A stretch of 43,429 nucleotides of DNA from Bacilli bacterium (GTDB lineage Bacteria; Bacillota_I; Bacilli_A; RFN20; CAG-826). Each line of letters opens with the position of its first letter. Position 1 is the stretch's first letter. The notes under the pieces were generated by a model. It worked only from the letters and a program-made list of their open reading frames with translations, ran no database searches and had not been told where the DNA came from. Positions 32,490-42,237 of the stretch are shown in pieces. The DNA is taken from contig JAFSMX010000031.1 in the NCBI GenBank assembly GCA_017447725.1, positions 1 through 43,429 of the forward strand. The letters are read 5' to 3'. A program made the position numbers and the translations under genes.

Positions 32490-32903
32490 TTACTTACCCT
32501 CCTTACAAATGACGCGGCACTTGTTTGGAAGCTTATAAGCAGCTAAGCGGAGAGCTTCCACGGCGACTTCCTTTGGAAGACCACCCATTTCAAACATGAC
32601 GCGGTTCTTTTTGACAACTGCAACCCAGTTTTCTGGTGAACCTTTACCGGAACCCATACGAACTTCGGCTGGTTTTTTGGTTTTAGCAAGATGTGGGAAG
32701 ATACGGATGTATACTTTTCCTTCTTTCTTGCAATAGCGGCTTAAGACGATACGAGCACTTTCGATTTGACGATCAGTGATCCATGCGCCAGTCACCGCTT
32801 GAAGACCATATTCTCCAAAGGAGATTTCATTACCACCCTTGGAAAGGCCTTCGTATTTAATGCCGTGAGGACGACGATATTTAACACGTTTTGGTTGTAA
32901 CAT
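32490..32903 (-). CDS. rplP: 50S ribosomal protein L16
   Basis: A protein close to the A and P sites, 137 residues. [57 protein letters not shown] and the [20 protein letters not shown] segment are diagnostic. It starts two bases after rpsC. Confidence 0.98.
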   Translation of the reverse strand: MLQPKRVKYRRPHGIKYEGLSKGGNEISFGEYGLQAVTGAWITDRQIESARIVLSRYCKKEGKVYIRIFPHLAKTKKPAEVRMGSGKGSPENWVAVVKKNRVMFEMGGLPKEVAVEALRLAAYKLPNKCRVICKEGK

Positions 32904-32905
32904 AA

Positions 32906-33628
32906 TTATTTATCTCCTTTCACAGCACGGTGTTCTGGACGTTCTCCATGTGGGCGACGAGCTTCATGTTGTTCATGTTCTTTTCTTTCGCCTTCAGCTG
33001 GTTTACAAATCCAGACTTTGACGCCTAAACGGCCATATGGAGTAACGGCTTCTTTAATGGCGAAGTCGATGTCACTACGAAGTGTGGTTAGTGGAACAAT
33101 ACCTTCCTTATAACCTTCGCTACGAGCGATATCAGCACCGCCTAAACGGCCGCTAACCATGGTTTTGCATCCTTTTGCACCAGCTTTACGAACGCGTTGA
33201 ATGGCTTTCTTTTGAGCGGTACGGAATGATGCACGGTTTTCCAGTTCGGTAGCAATCCATTGAGCAACTAAAGCTGCATCTAAATCTGGATTTTTGACAT
33301 CAACGACGTCTAAACGAACGTTGGAACCTTTGAGTAATTTACCGACTTCTTTCTTAATGCGGTTAATGTTGGCGCCTTCTTGGCCAATGACCACACCTGG
33401 ACGAGCAACGAAGACTTGAACAGTAACATCGTGACCCTTGTCGGTTTTATGTCTTTCGATCTCCACATGGGAGAGAAGAGCTTCTTTTAATTCTTTTTCA
33501 AGATATGCGCGGACGCGGATATCTTCATGAAGGAACTTTGCGTATTCTTGGTTGGATGCGAACCAGCGGGAGTGCCAGTCACGGTTAATTCCAACACGCA
33601 TACCTACAGGACTAACTTTTTGACCCAT
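32906..33628 (-). CDS. rpsC: 30S ribosomal protein S3
   Basis: An mRNA-entry protein, 240 residues. [20 protein letters not shown] at the N-terminus, the KH motif [20 protein letters not shown] and the C-terminal [19 protein letters not shown] and [14 protein letters not shown]. The final 25 residues are His/Glu/Arg-rich ([18 protein letters not shown]), a milder low-complexity end than those of its neighbours. Confidence 0.98.
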   Translation of the reverse strand: MGQKVSPVGMRVGINRDWHSRWFASNQEYAKFLHEDIRVRAYLEKELKEALLSHVEIERHKTDKGHDVTVQVFVARPGVVIGQEGANINRIKKEVGKLLKGSNVRLDVVDVKNPDLDAALVAQWIATELENRASFRTAQKKAIQRVRKAGAKGCKTMVSGRLGGADIARSEGYKEGIVPLTTLRSDIDFAIKEAVTPYGRLGVKVWICKPAEGERKEHEQHEARRPHGERPEHRAVKGDK

Positions 33629-33645
33629 TTTTGCTCAATTCCTCC

Positions 33646-34182
33646 TTATCTTTCTTTCACCACAACTGTAATGTGGGATGTTCTTTTAACTAAGCCTGAA
33701 GCGCTACCCTTCGCTCTTGGAAGGAAACGTTTCATTTTGATGCCGTCTGTTGCATAAATTTCCGCAACATAGAGATTTTCTTCACTCATCGAGAAGTTGT
33801 TAATGGCGTTCGCAGCTGCGCTACGAATAACCTTACTAACAAGTGGTGAAGCAGCACGGTTGACGTTAGCTAAGATACCTAACGCTTCGTTAACACCTTT
33901 GCCACGGACAAGATCAATGACGAGTCTTGCTTTTCTTGGAGTGATGCGAACGTCTTTAGCGACGGCGCGGGCTTCAGTGACAACTGGTTTCTTTGGAGCT
34001 TCTGGAGCTTTCTTTTCAGCCTTTTTAGCTTTCTTATTAGCCTTTGGAGCTTCTTCGACCTTCACTGTTTCTTCTACTTTGACTTCAGCAACTGGTGCTT
34101 CTTTCTTAGCAGGAGCTTTTTTCGCAGGAGCCTTCTTTGCAGCTGGGGCTTTCTTTACTGCTGTTTTCTTTTCTTCAGCCAT
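33646..34182 (-). CDS. rplV: 50S ribosomal protein L22 with long N-terminal low-complexity tail
   Basis: L22 lines the exit tunnel with its beta-hairpin loop. The core begins near residue 69 (EARAVAKDVRITPRKARLVI) and includes VRGKGVNEALGILANVNRAA and RAKGSASGLVKRTSHITVVV. Total length is 178 against about 115. Residues 1-68 are Ala/Lys/Pro-rich ([18 protein letters not shown]) and then mixed Glu/Lys/Val. A good SD (GGAGGTAAGTAAAG) precedes ATG 34182. In known structures the L22 N-terminus is solvent-side, so the tail could project near the tunnel exit (inference). Confidence 0.96.
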   Translation of the reverse strand: MAEEKKTAVKKAPAAKKAPAKKAPAKKEAPVAEVKVEETVKVEEAPKANKKAKKAEKKAPEAPKKPVVTEARAVAKDVRITPRKARLVIDLVRGKGVNEALGILANVNRAASPLVSKVIRSAAANAINNFSMSEENLYVAEIYATDGIKMKRFLPRAKGSASGLVKRTSHITVVVKER

Positions 34183-34196
34183 CTTTACTTACCTCC

Positions 34197-34487
34197 TTAT
34201 TTCGCTGCTGCAGCCTTATCTTCTGCATTGTTACCGTGGTGTCCTTTGAAGGTTCTTGTTGGGGCGAATTCGCCTAACTTGTGGCCAACCATATCTTCAG
34301 TGACATAGACGGTAATGTGTTCGCGTCCGTTATAGACAGCGAATGTGTGTTCGACAAATGATGGGAAAATTGTGGAACGACGGGACCAAGTCTTAATGAC
34401 TTCTTTTTTGTTAGCCGCATTAAGTGCGTCAACCTTCTTAAGAAGATAGGCATCACAGAATGGGCCTTTTTTAATGGAACGTGACAT
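34197..34487 (-). CDS. rpsS: 30S ribosomal protein S19
   Basis: A head protein, 96 residues. [59 protein letters not shown] and [10 protein letters not shown] are diagnostic. SD AAAGGAG; 18 nt after rplB. Confidence 0.98.
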   Translation of the reverse strand: MSRSIKKGPFCDAYLLKKVDALNAANKKEVIKTWSRRSTIFPSFVEHTFAVYNGREHITVYVTEDMVGHKLGEFAPTRTFKGHHGNNAEDKAAAAK

Positions 34488-34505
34488 TCTAGAATTCTCC
34501 TTTCA

Positions 34506-35339
34506 TTATTTGCCATTTCTACGACGAACGATGAGTTTCGTAGAAGCTTTTTTGTTACGACGTGTTTTGACGCCAAGAGCACGTTTACCCCATGGGGTGC
34601 GAGGTGCATCGCGTCCAACTGGTGATTTACCTTCACCACCACCGTGTGGGTGGTCATTTGGGTTCATAACGGAACCACGGACAGTTGGTCTGGTTCCTAA
34701 CCAGCGGGTCTTACCTGCTTTACCCTTATTAACAAGGATGTAGTCTTCGTTTCCGACAACTCCGATTGTCGCACGGCAGGTATTTAAGACTTTTCTGACT
34801 TCACCAGAGGCGAGACGTAAGATGACGTATTTACCTTCGGCACCAAGCACTTGAGCACTTGTACCAGCGGCACGGCACATTTGTCCGCCTTTCTTTGGGG
34901 AAAGTTCAATGTTATGGATGAAGGTACCTTCTGGGATATTGGCAAGTGGTAAGCAGTTACCGACTTTAATATCAACATTTTCGCCAGAGATGACCTTGTC
35001 GCCCACATGTAAGTTTTGTGGAGCGAGGATGTATCGCTTTTCACCATCGGTGTAAACGACGAGTAAGATGTTGGCGTTACGGTTTGGATCATATTCCACC
35101 GCTTTGACAACGCCGACGATTCCGTCTTTGTTTCTCTTGAAGTCAATGACACGATATCTACGCTTATGACCACCACCGATGTGACGGGTTGTAATGACGC
35201 CTTGGTTATTACGACCGCCAGTTTTACTTAATTTAACAGTTAAACTTTTTTCAGGAGTACTTTTGGTGATTTCTTCATAAGTCAGATTCGTCATGTTTCT
35301 TCGAGAAGCAGACGTTGGTCTGAATGTTCTAATTGACAT
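34506..35339 (-). CDS. rplB: 50S ribosomal protein L2
   Basis: A core protein for peptidyl-transferase assembly, 277 residues. [40 protein letters not shown], the [20 protein letters not shown] stretch and the catalytic-region [19 protein letters not shown] are diagnostic. SD TAGGAGAAACAAA; the 36-nt gap to rplW holds nothing else. Confidence 0.98.
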   Translation of the reverse strand: MSIRTFRPTSASRRNMTNLTYEEITKSTPEKSLTVKLSKTGGRNNQGVITTRHIGGGHKRRYRVIDFKRNKDGIVGVVKAVEYDPNRNANILLVVYTDGEKRYILAPQNLHVGDKVISGENVDIKVGNCLPLANIPEGTFIHNIELSPKKGGQMCRAAGTSAQVLGAEGKYVILRLASGEVRKVLNTCRATIGVVGNEDYILVNKGKAGKTRWLGTRPTVRGSVMNPNDHPHGGGEGKSPVGRDAPRTPWGKRALGVKTRRNKKASTKLIVRRRNGK

Positions 35340-35375
35340 TTTGTTTCTCCTATAATGTGTAAATCCTATTTCAGA

Positions 35376-35705
35376 TTACTCTTTGAAGAGGTCAAGTGCT
35401 TCGCCTTCTGCGATAGTCACGACCGCTTTCTTATAACCACTGATGGAACCTTGGTAACGTCCACCACGTGTGGTTTTCTTACTTGGAACATTAACAATGT
35501 TGACATCGAGTGCCTTGACGTTGAAGACCTTTTCGAAGGCTTTCTTAACCTCAGCACGGTTGGCCTTTGGGCTAACCTTTAATGTCACTTTGTTTTGTTC
35601 TTGCATAAGGGACATTGTTTTTTCGGTGATGACTGGTTCAATGATTAAATCTAATTCATGAACAGTTGGACGACCGAACTTTTGTTCTTCGACTTTTTTC
35701 GCCAT
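35376..35705 (-). CDS. rplW: 50S ribosomal protein L23
   Basis: A tunnel-exit protein that docks trigger factor and SRP. 109 residues from ATG 35705, chosen because AGGAGG lies 9 nt upstream; an ATG two codons earlier is too close to that site. DLIIEPVITEKTMSLMQEQN, ANRAEVKKAFEKVFNVKALD and NIVNVPSKKTTRGGRYQG are diagnostic. Confidence 0.97.
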   Translation of the reverse strand: MAKKVEEQKFGRPTVHELDLIIEPVITEKTMSLMQEQNKVTLKVSPKANRAEVKKAFEKVFNVKALDVNIVNVPSKKTTRGGRYQGSISGYKKAVVTIAEGEALDLFKE

Positions 35706-35719
35706 TTTCATGTTCCTCC

Positions 35720-36355
35720 TTATGCTAATACTTCTTCAACAACCTTTAAGGTTGCCTTATCCATGACAATCTTATCAAAGTAAGCTAAGTCATAGACGCT
35801 AACATTCCAGGCTGGTGTAACGACACAGTCTTTAATGTTACCGGCGCCCCAGATGAGGTTTTCGTTTTTGTCATCAGCGACAACAACAAGAATCTTTCCT
35901 GAGACTTTAAGATCTTTGAACATCTTGACGACGTTTTTGGTCTTCTTGTCGGCGAGTTTGATTTCGTCAACAATGACAAGATCTTTCACCTTTGCGGAAT
36001 ACATGCTGCGTAATGCGAGTTTGTGTTCCTTACGGTTTTGTTTAATGGTGTGATTTTGGACACCAGTTGGACCGAAGACGGTACCACCGCCAACCCAGAT
36101 TGGGGAACGGGAGCTACCGGCACGGGCACGACCAGTACCTTTTTGTCTCCATGGTTTTTTACCACCACCGCTAACTTCATCACGTTTTTTAGTTTTAGCA
36201 GTGTCTTGTCTCATGTTAGCTTGGTAGACAACGATGGCGTCTTTGACAGCTTGAGTGTGTTCTTCAACACCGAATTGTTCTGCACTAACAGAAACAGTTG
36301 AGACCTTTTCGCCTGCTTGGGAATAAACAGGGAGAGAAATTTTCTTTTCAGCCAT
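35720..36355 (-). CDS. rplD: 50S ribosomal protein L4
   Basis: A tunnel-lining protein, 211 residues; in enterobacteria it represses its own S10 operon. The loop segment KTKKRDEVSGGGKKPWRQKG, TGRARAGSSRSPIWVGGGTV and NRKEHKLALRSMYSAKVKD are diagnostic. It starts two bases after rplC. The structured leader before rpsJ would be a natural target if L4 regulates here too (inference). Confidence 0.98.
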   Translation of the reverse strand: MAEKKISLPVYSQAGEKVSTVSVSAEQFGVEEHTQAVKDAIVVYQANMRQDTAKTKKRDEVSGGGKKPWRQKGTGRARAGSSRSPIWVGGGTVFGPTGVQNHTIKQNRKEHKLALRSMYSAKVKDLVIVDEIKLADKKTKNVVKMFKDLKVSGKILVVVADDKNENLIWGAGNIKDCVVTPAWNVSVYDLAYFDKIVMDKATLKVVEEVLA

Positions 36356-36357
36356 GA

Positions 36358-37251
36358 TTATTCTCCTTTCTCTTCAGCAGCTGGTTCTTCAGCCTTTGGG
36401 GCTTCTTCAGCAACTGGAGCTTCTTGGGCGGCTGCTTGTTTGGCAGCTTCTTCAGCGGCTTTCTTAGCTTCTTCTTCAGCTTTCTTGGCTTCTTCAGCAG
36501 CTAAACGAGCGGCTTCTTCGGCAGCTTTGCGAGCTTCTTCTTCCGCCTTACGGGCAGCTTCAGCAGCTCTTTCAGCAGCTTCATAGTCCACTAATTCGTG
36601 AACTTTTTCTTCTTGTCCTAATTGGGCTTTGATTGCGGAGCGAACCACAACTAAGCTCTTCTTAGCACCTGGGACAGAACCTCTGACCAAGATGTAATTC
36701 TTTTCAGCATTTGTTTCGACAACTAATTGGTTGAGGATTGTGCTGGAGAGATTACCGTGATGACCAGACATTAATTTTCCTGGGATAACACGTGCGTTAT
36801 TACGTCCGTTGTTAGCGAAGGAACCTTGTCCTCTGTGATATCCAGATCCGTGTCCCTTTGGTCCGATCTTGTGGCCCCAGCGTTTCACTGTACCAGCATA
36901 ACCACGACCTTTGGAGACGCCGATCACGTCAACGATATCTCCGGCTTGGAAGATGTCGGCTTTGATTTCATCGCCAACTTTATAAGCGGCCATTTCATCG
37001 CCTTTTAATTCGCGAAGGACTTTCTTGGCTGGAACTCCAGCTTTCTTGAAGTGTCCTCTTTCAGCGGAATTAACTTTGGATTCTTTCTTGTCTTCGATAC
37101 CGACTTGGATAGCGACATAACCGTCTTTTTCGACAGTTTTGACTTGAGTTACAACGTTTGGTAAGACTTCGATAACGGTGACTGCATACATCTTGCCGTC
37201 TTTTGCGAAGACTTCAGTCATGCCCATCTTACGACCAATGATTTCTTTCAT
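36358..37251 (-). CDS. rplC: 50S ribosomal protein L3 with long C-terminal Ala/Glu-rich tail
   Basis: The L3 core is residues 1-211: MKEIIGRKMGMTEVFAKDGK, VIGVSKGRGYAGTVKRWG, GPKGHGSGYHRGQGS (the tip near the peptidyl-transferase centre), RVIPGKLMSGHHGN and VPGAKKSLVVVRSAIK. Residues 212-297 are extra: a strongly helix-forming run of Ala, Glu, Lys and Arg (AAERAAEAARKAEEEARKAA and more, to about 275), then a Pro/Ala/Glu end. Total 297 against about 210 usual. The next gene starts two bases after the stop with its SD inside this tail. Confidence 0.96.
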   Translation of the reverse strand: MKEIIGRKMGMTEVFAKDGKMYAVTVIEVLPNVVTQVKTVEKDGYVAIQVGIEDKKESKVNSAERGHFKKAGVPAKKVLRELKGDEMAAYKVGDEIKADIFQAGDIVDVIGVSKGRGYAGTVKRWGHKIGPKGHGSGYHRGQGSFANNGRNNARVIPGKLMSGHHGNLSSTILNQLVVETNAEKNYILVRGSVPGAKKSLVVVRSAIKAQLGQEEKVHELVDYEAAERAAEAARKAEEEARKAAEEAARLAAEEAKKAEEEAKKAAEEAAKQAAAQEAPVAEEAPKAEEPAAEEKGE

Positions 37252-37265
37252 TTCGCCTTACCTCC

Positions 37266-37577
37266 TTATAACTTGATATCGATATCGACTCCACTTGGTA
37301 AATCAAGTTTTCTTAAGGTATCAATTGTTTCCTTAGTTGGATTGGTGATATCGATCAATCTCTTATGTGTTCTGATTTCAAACTGTTCACGAGCATCTTT
37401 ATACTTATGGACAGCACGCAAGATCGTATAGACTTGCTTTTCGGTTGGGAGAGGAACAGGGCCCACAACACCAGCCCCGGTCTTCTTTGCAGCAGCGATG
37501 ATCTTTTCGACACCAATATCAAGGATCTTGTGATCATAGGCTTGCAAACGAACCCGAATCGATTTTACTTTTGCCAT
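37266..37577 (-). CDS. rpsJ: 30S ribosomal protein S10
   Basis: The first gene of the S10-spc-alpha block; also known as NusE in transcription antitermination. 103 residues: [40 protein letters not shown] and [20 protein letters not shown] are diagnostic. SD GGAGGAAAATTC before ATG. It is preceded by a structured leader and a candidate promoter. Confidence 0.98.
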   Translation of the reverse strand: MAKVKSIRVRLQAYDHKILDIGVEKIIAAAKKTGAGVVGPVPLPTEKQVYTILRAVHKYKDAREQFEIRTHKRLIDITNPTKETIDTLRKLDLPSGVDIDIKL

Positions 37578-37588
37578 GAATTTTCCTC

Positions 37589-37705
37589 CTTCATTTCTTT
37601 TTTCAGGCTAGCATCGTTTTGCTCTCTACGAATTACCTGACACCCGTTTCATGACAACGCCTGTCGGTGTGTCAGCAACCTCGCATGTCAACGCAAACGA
37701 TAACG
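37589..37705 (-). promoter_or_regulatory. Structured 5' leader of the S10 operon
   Basis: The transcribed leader is markedly GC-richer than its flanks. An outer stem pairs ATCGTTTGC with GCAAAACGAT (37693-37701 and 37613-37622, one bulge). Inside, CTGACAC-A-CCG pairs with CGG-GTGTCAG (37637-37646 and 37665-37675). A smaller GACA/TGTC hairpin can form within it. The arrangement suggests a multi-branch RNA for feedback by a ribosomal protein, such as L4. I cannot assign a known leader family. Confidence 0.5.
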
Positions 37706-37711
37706 TGTATA

Positions 37712-37740
37712 AGAATACGCCTATATGTAATATTACGCAA
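37712..37740 (-). promoter_or_regulatory. Candidate promoter of the S10 operon
   Basis: Minus strand TTGCGT (37735-37740), 17-bp spacer, TATTCT (37712-37717). The match is moderate, but the position just before the structured leader fits. From 37741 to 37824 the sequence is AT-rich and otherwise featureless; queH has no strong terminator there, so read-through into the ribosomal block is possible. Confidence 0.5.
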
Positions 37741-37824
37741 GCGAAATTTAATAAATTTGAATATAAAGTAAATAAAAAACGCCTTCGAAAATGGGCAAAA
37801 TTCATTAAAAATCACTACAAATTT

Positions 37825-38472
37825 TTACGATTTTTTGTATTTTATGAGGCATTTTTCATAGGTGTATTTGCACCCACAATAAAGTTGTTGATAGAGGTCA
37901 TAATGGATTCTCATTTCTCGAGCTTCATCAATACCTTTATTCTTTTTAAAATCAGAGAAAAAATACTTTGTATTTTTATATTTTTGAGAAATCTTTAAAC
38001 CAATCTCGTTTAATTTCTGAGAATTCTTCTGACGAGAAATAGTCATCACTGTTGTGAAATAATCGAATCCATGCGAATCAGCATAAGCAAAAGCTTGATC
38101 CATTCTTTTTTCATAACAAATAAAGCATCTTGTTTGTCCTTCTGGTTGATCCTTGTATGGTTCAAGATCCTTCATGTAATTTTCGTTGTCATACGGTGTC
38201 TCAATAATTTCGACATGGTAGCCAAAGTCGCGTTCAAAATAACCCAAAAATTTCTTCAATTCATCACGTCTTCTAACGTATTCATCTTCAGGGTAAATGT
38301 TGGAGTTATTGAAGAAGATTGTGACATCAAAATGAGGGCATAAAAACTTCAGTGGAAATGATGAACATGGCCCACAACAAGCGTGTAACAAAAGTCTTGG
38401 TTTTGTTTGAGTTTTTTTAATTTCATCCAAGATTTGTTGGGATTTTTTGTAATAATTAATTTTATTTTCCAT
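37825..38472 (-). CDS. queH: Epoxyqueuosine reductase QueH
   Basis: Reduces epoxyqueuosine to queuosine in tRNA, the non-cobalamin alternative to QueG. The 215-residue protein has the adjacent cysteines of [15 protein letters not shown] (Cys32, Cys33), the [10 protein letters not shown] motif and the C-terminal YCGCKYTYE, which together bind the Fe-S and second metal sites of this family. I start at ATG 38472, overlapping the queA stop by 11 bases; an upstream frame to 38526 lies wholly in queA. It ends the prs-queT-tgt-queA-queH operon. Confidence 0.93.
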   Translation of the reverse strand: MENKINYYKKSQQILDEIKKTQTKPRLLLHACCGPCSSFPLKFLCPHFDVTIFFNNSNIYPEDEYVRRRDELKKFLGYFERDFGYHVEIIETPYDNENYMKDLEPYKDQPEGQTRCFICYEKRMDQAFAYADSHGFDYFTTVMTISRQKNSQKLNEIGLKISQKYKNTKYFFSDFKKNKGIDEAREMRIHYDLYQQLYCGCKYTYEKCLIKYKKS

Positions 38473-39492
38473 GAATAAACATTGAGTCCCCAAAGCTAAA
38501 GAAACGATATCTTTCTCCAACTGCATGACAATAAGCTTCTAAGCAAAATTCTCGTCCGATTAAAGCAGAAACTAACATAATTAAAGTCGATTTTGGAAGA
38601 TGGAAATTGGTGATCAAACAATCAATTGCTTTAAACTCATAACCCGGCTTAATAAAAATGGCAGTATCGTCACTTGTTTCAACAAATTTTCCGTGTTTTT
38701 GCATAATTGCTTCCAAAGTTCGTGTCGCTGTTGTGCCAACGGCAATAATTCGGCGGCCTTCCTTCTTGGCTTGATTAAGTTTTTGAGCCACTTCTGCACT
38801 CATCTCATAGTGTTCAGTGTGCATAACGTGGTCTTCAACTTTTTGCTCTTTAACAGGTTTAAATGTTCCTAATCCGATATGTAAGGTTACATCAAGAATT
38901 TCGATACCTTTTTCACGTATTTTATCCAGCAATTCTTGGGTAAAATGGAATCCGGCAGTTGGAGCTGCAGCACTTCCTAAAACCTTTGCATAAACCGTTT
39001 GGTAACGTGAATTATCGGCACATTGTTTTTTAATATAAGGTGGTAATGGCATGTTTCCAACTTCGTTTAAAATCTCAAGGAAAATGCCCTTATAAATAAA
39101 CTTCATCAAACGAATGCCTTCATCTTTTCGACCAACGCATTCAGCTTTTAATAATCCGTCTTTAAAAGAGATAACTGAGCCAACTTTAATAGCCTTAGCA
39201 TTACCAGTTAAACATTCCCATGTATCACCTTCAATTTGCTTTAAAAGAAGGACTTCAACATGTGCTCCGGTACCTTCTTTTACACCAAATAAACGCGCTG
39301 GTAATACTTTTGTATTATTACGAACTAAAACATCTCCAGGACGTAGATAATCAATAATGTCATGGAAAACTTTATCTTCGTATGTTTTTTGATCTTTATC
39401 TATAACTAAAAGTCGTGATTCATCACGTTTTGCAGCTGGACTTTGGGCAATAAGTTCTTCTGGTAATTCAAAATCAAATAATGAAATATCCA

Positions 39493-39493
<1 letters not shown>
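38462..39493 (-). CDS. queA: S-adenosylmethionine:tRNA ribosyltransferase-isomerase
   Basis: Transfers the ribosyl part of SAM to preQ1 in tRNA, giving epoxyqueuosine. 343 residues, normal for Que[21 protein letters not shown] at the N-terminus, [42 protein letters not shown] and [10 protein letters not shown] are diagnostic. The ATG overlaps the tgt stop (TAATG), and the end overlaps queH. Confidence 0.98.
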
Positions 39494-40617
<1,124 letters not shown>

Positions 40618-41124
40618 TTACCACTTAAAACCCAAATTTTGATTTGCCCCAATTAATTCCATAAACCGTGGAATTCGTCTAAAGATCATCATTAATGAGT
40701 AACCTAAGCCAACAACAGCAATGACTTCTCCAGCGGCGACAAATCCAACATTAATCCAGAAAGGATCTTCAAGAATGATGTGGAGCTCTGCTGCAACAAT
40801 AAATCCATTGACGACAGCTGGAATAAACGCAGCAGGTAATAAATAACGTGGGAAGAACGCAATGCCAACAGCCGCAATTAGTGTCGCTAATGTTCCGAAG
40901 ATTAAATCCCATGGAAGCATTGGAGACATTAAGTTTGCTAGAAGCGTACCAATGGTAACGCCGGCAATGTAGTCCTTGTTAAAGAAACATAAGAGTAACA
41001 AGAATTCGCTAATCCGAACTTGAACTCCTAAGAATGCAATTGGTGATGATGCCCATGTTAATACAAAATACAGGGCGGCAATAATTGCATTTGCAGTTAG
41101 TCTACGAACAATTTGATTTTTCAT
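40618..41124 (-). CDS. queT: QueT-type queuosine-precursor transporter, ECF S component
   Basis: A 168-residue membrane protein of the QueT (DUF988) family, an ECF S component thought to import preQ1 or a related base. The conserved VQVRISEFLLLLCFF motif and the AALYFVLTW start match the family; five to six helices are visible. It would share the EcfA1A2T module encoded at 4.3-6.9 kb. It is the second gene of the operon, 36 bp after prs. The short gap holds a CCGA/TCGG hairpin but no preQ1 riboswitch I can recognise. Confidence 0.9.
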   Translation of the reverse strand: MKNQIVRRLTANAIIAALYFVLTWASSPIAFLGVQVRISEFLLLLCFFNKDYIAGVTIGTLLANLMSPMLPWDLIFGTLATLIAAVGIAFFPRYLLPAAFIPAVVNGFIVAAELHIILEDPFWINVGFVAAGEVIAVVGLGYSLMMIFRRIPRFMELIGANQNLGFKW

Positions 41125-41160
41125 AAATATCCGAGAATTGTCGGTAATATCTATGCAAAT

Positions 41161-42045
41161 CTAACACTTTTTAATAGCGTCAGAAAGCAACTTTGTTACC
41201 GAAATAATTCTCACTCCTTCTACTTTGTTTTCGATGGTATCGGAGACCACAACTTCTCTGGCGCCTCTTACTCTAGCGTTACTAGAAAAAACGGCATGAG
41301 TTCCGATAACAAAAATCTCTTTTGCTTTCTTGTTCGTCAACACTTCAATGGCGTTGTTAATGGTTCCGCAAGTATCAATAATGTCGTCAACTACGATACA
41401 TGTTTTACCTTCAACATCACCAGTGAACGAAAGCACTTCAGATCGATTTGGGCTTGGACGATGCTTTGTAAAGAAGCCAACAGAACAACCTGGGAAGTAC
41501 TTTCCAAAAGCGATTGCTCTATCATCCGAGCCGTGGTCTGGGGTTATTACAACAAGTTCTTCAGCGTCAACTTTGTTCGTAAAGTAGTTAGCATAAATCT
41601 CAAAAGGTTTTAGATTGAATATGTCAATGTCGAAGTACTTTTCAACTTCTTCAGTGTGGAGGTCGATTGTAAATACACCATCGACGCCCACAGCTTCTAA
41701 GACTTTTGCAACAACTCGAGCAGAAATTGGTTCTCCGTCATAGGAGATACGATCTTGTCGGCAATAACCGTAATATGGTAAACAAGCATAAACTTTATTA
41801 GCTCCGGCACTCTTTACTGCATCAACAAACAGCTCGAGTTCAAAAAGAGTTTGAGCTGATGGTTTTCCTGTAGATTGAATGACAAAGACATTTTTACCTT
41901 TCACTTCGCTTAAACAACGAACCATGAGTTCTCCATCAGAAAAATATCTAATTTCAACTTCGCCTAATGGGATCCCAGTTTCTTCTGAAACCTTGGTTGC
42001 AAATGCTTTGGAACTTGTGAGATAAAAAAGAATCTTGTTTTCCAT
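41161..42045 (-). CDS. prs: Ribose-phosphate pyrophosphokinase family protein
   Basis: Makes PRPP from ribose 5-phosphate and ATP for nucleotide synthesis. 294 residues, slightly shorter than the usual 310-320. RYFSDGELMVRCLSEVKGKN, YGYCRQDRISYDGEPISARV (the metal/ATP loop, normally YARQDRK), FTIDLHTE, ITPDHGSDDRA and the PRPP loop CIVVDDIIDTCGTI are visible. The variations in the RQDR region and the shorter length place it in a divergent Prs branch. A consensus -10 lies only 8 nt before the ATG and there is no SD, so the mRNA may be leaderless. Confidence 0.9.
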   Translation of the reverse strand: MENKILFYLTSSKAFATKVSEETGIPLGEVEIRYFSDGELMVRCLSEVKGKNVFVIQSTGKPSAQTLFELELFVDAVKSAGANKVYACLPYYGYCRQDRISYDGEPISARVVAKVLEAVGVDGVFTIDLHTEEVEKYFDIDIFNLKPFEIYANYFTNKVDAEELVVITPDHGSDDRAIAFGKYFPGCSVGFFTKHRPSPNRSEVLSFTGDVEGKTCIVVDDIIDTCGTINNAIEVLTNKKAKEIFVIGTHAVFSSNARVRGAREVVVSDTIENKVEGVRIISVTKLLSDAIKKC

Positions 42046-42053
42046 AGGGCATT

Positions 42054-42086
42054 ATTATATCAGTTATTCACAGATAGTAAACTATC
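42054..42086 (-). promoter_or_regulatory. Promoter of the prs-que operon with small palindrome
   Basis: Minus strand TTTACT (42076-42081), 16-bp spacer, TATAAT (42054-42059). The 14-bp palindrome GATAGT-AA-ACTATC (42073-42086) covers the -35 box. From 42087 to 42207 the sequence is AT-rich, with no gene and no recognisable riboswitch. Confidence 0.65.
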
Positions 42087-42202
42087 TTTTTCTAACTTAA
42101 AACTAATGTAAAACAAAAAGAAAAAAGCTTTAGTTTTGTTAAAAATATTTGATTTTTGTCGGGGATTTTGTTGATTTTGCAACACGCTAAAAAATGAATT
42201 AA

Positions 42203-42231
42203 TTACGATATTTATAAAATTGATATACAAT
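42203..42231 (+). promoter_or_regulatory. Candidate promoter of gtrA
   Basis: TACAAT (42226-42231) as -10 lies six bases before the ATG at 42238. TTACGA (42203-42208), 17 bp upstream, is a poor -35. There is no SD, implying a leaderless message. Confidence 0.45.
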
Positions 42232-42237
42232 ACTCAC

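Noticed and set aside
37651-37998. Plus-strand 115-codon frame across the S10 leader and the queH end
   Set aside because: It lies antisense to queH and across a structured leader, is AT-driven in composition and has no SD.
41125-41160. preQ1 riboswitch upstream of queT
   Set aside because: The 36-nt gap after prs has only a 4-bp CCGA/TCGG hairpin and lacks the C-rich loop and A-rich tail of the preQ1-I aptamer; nothing matching is seen upstream of prs either.
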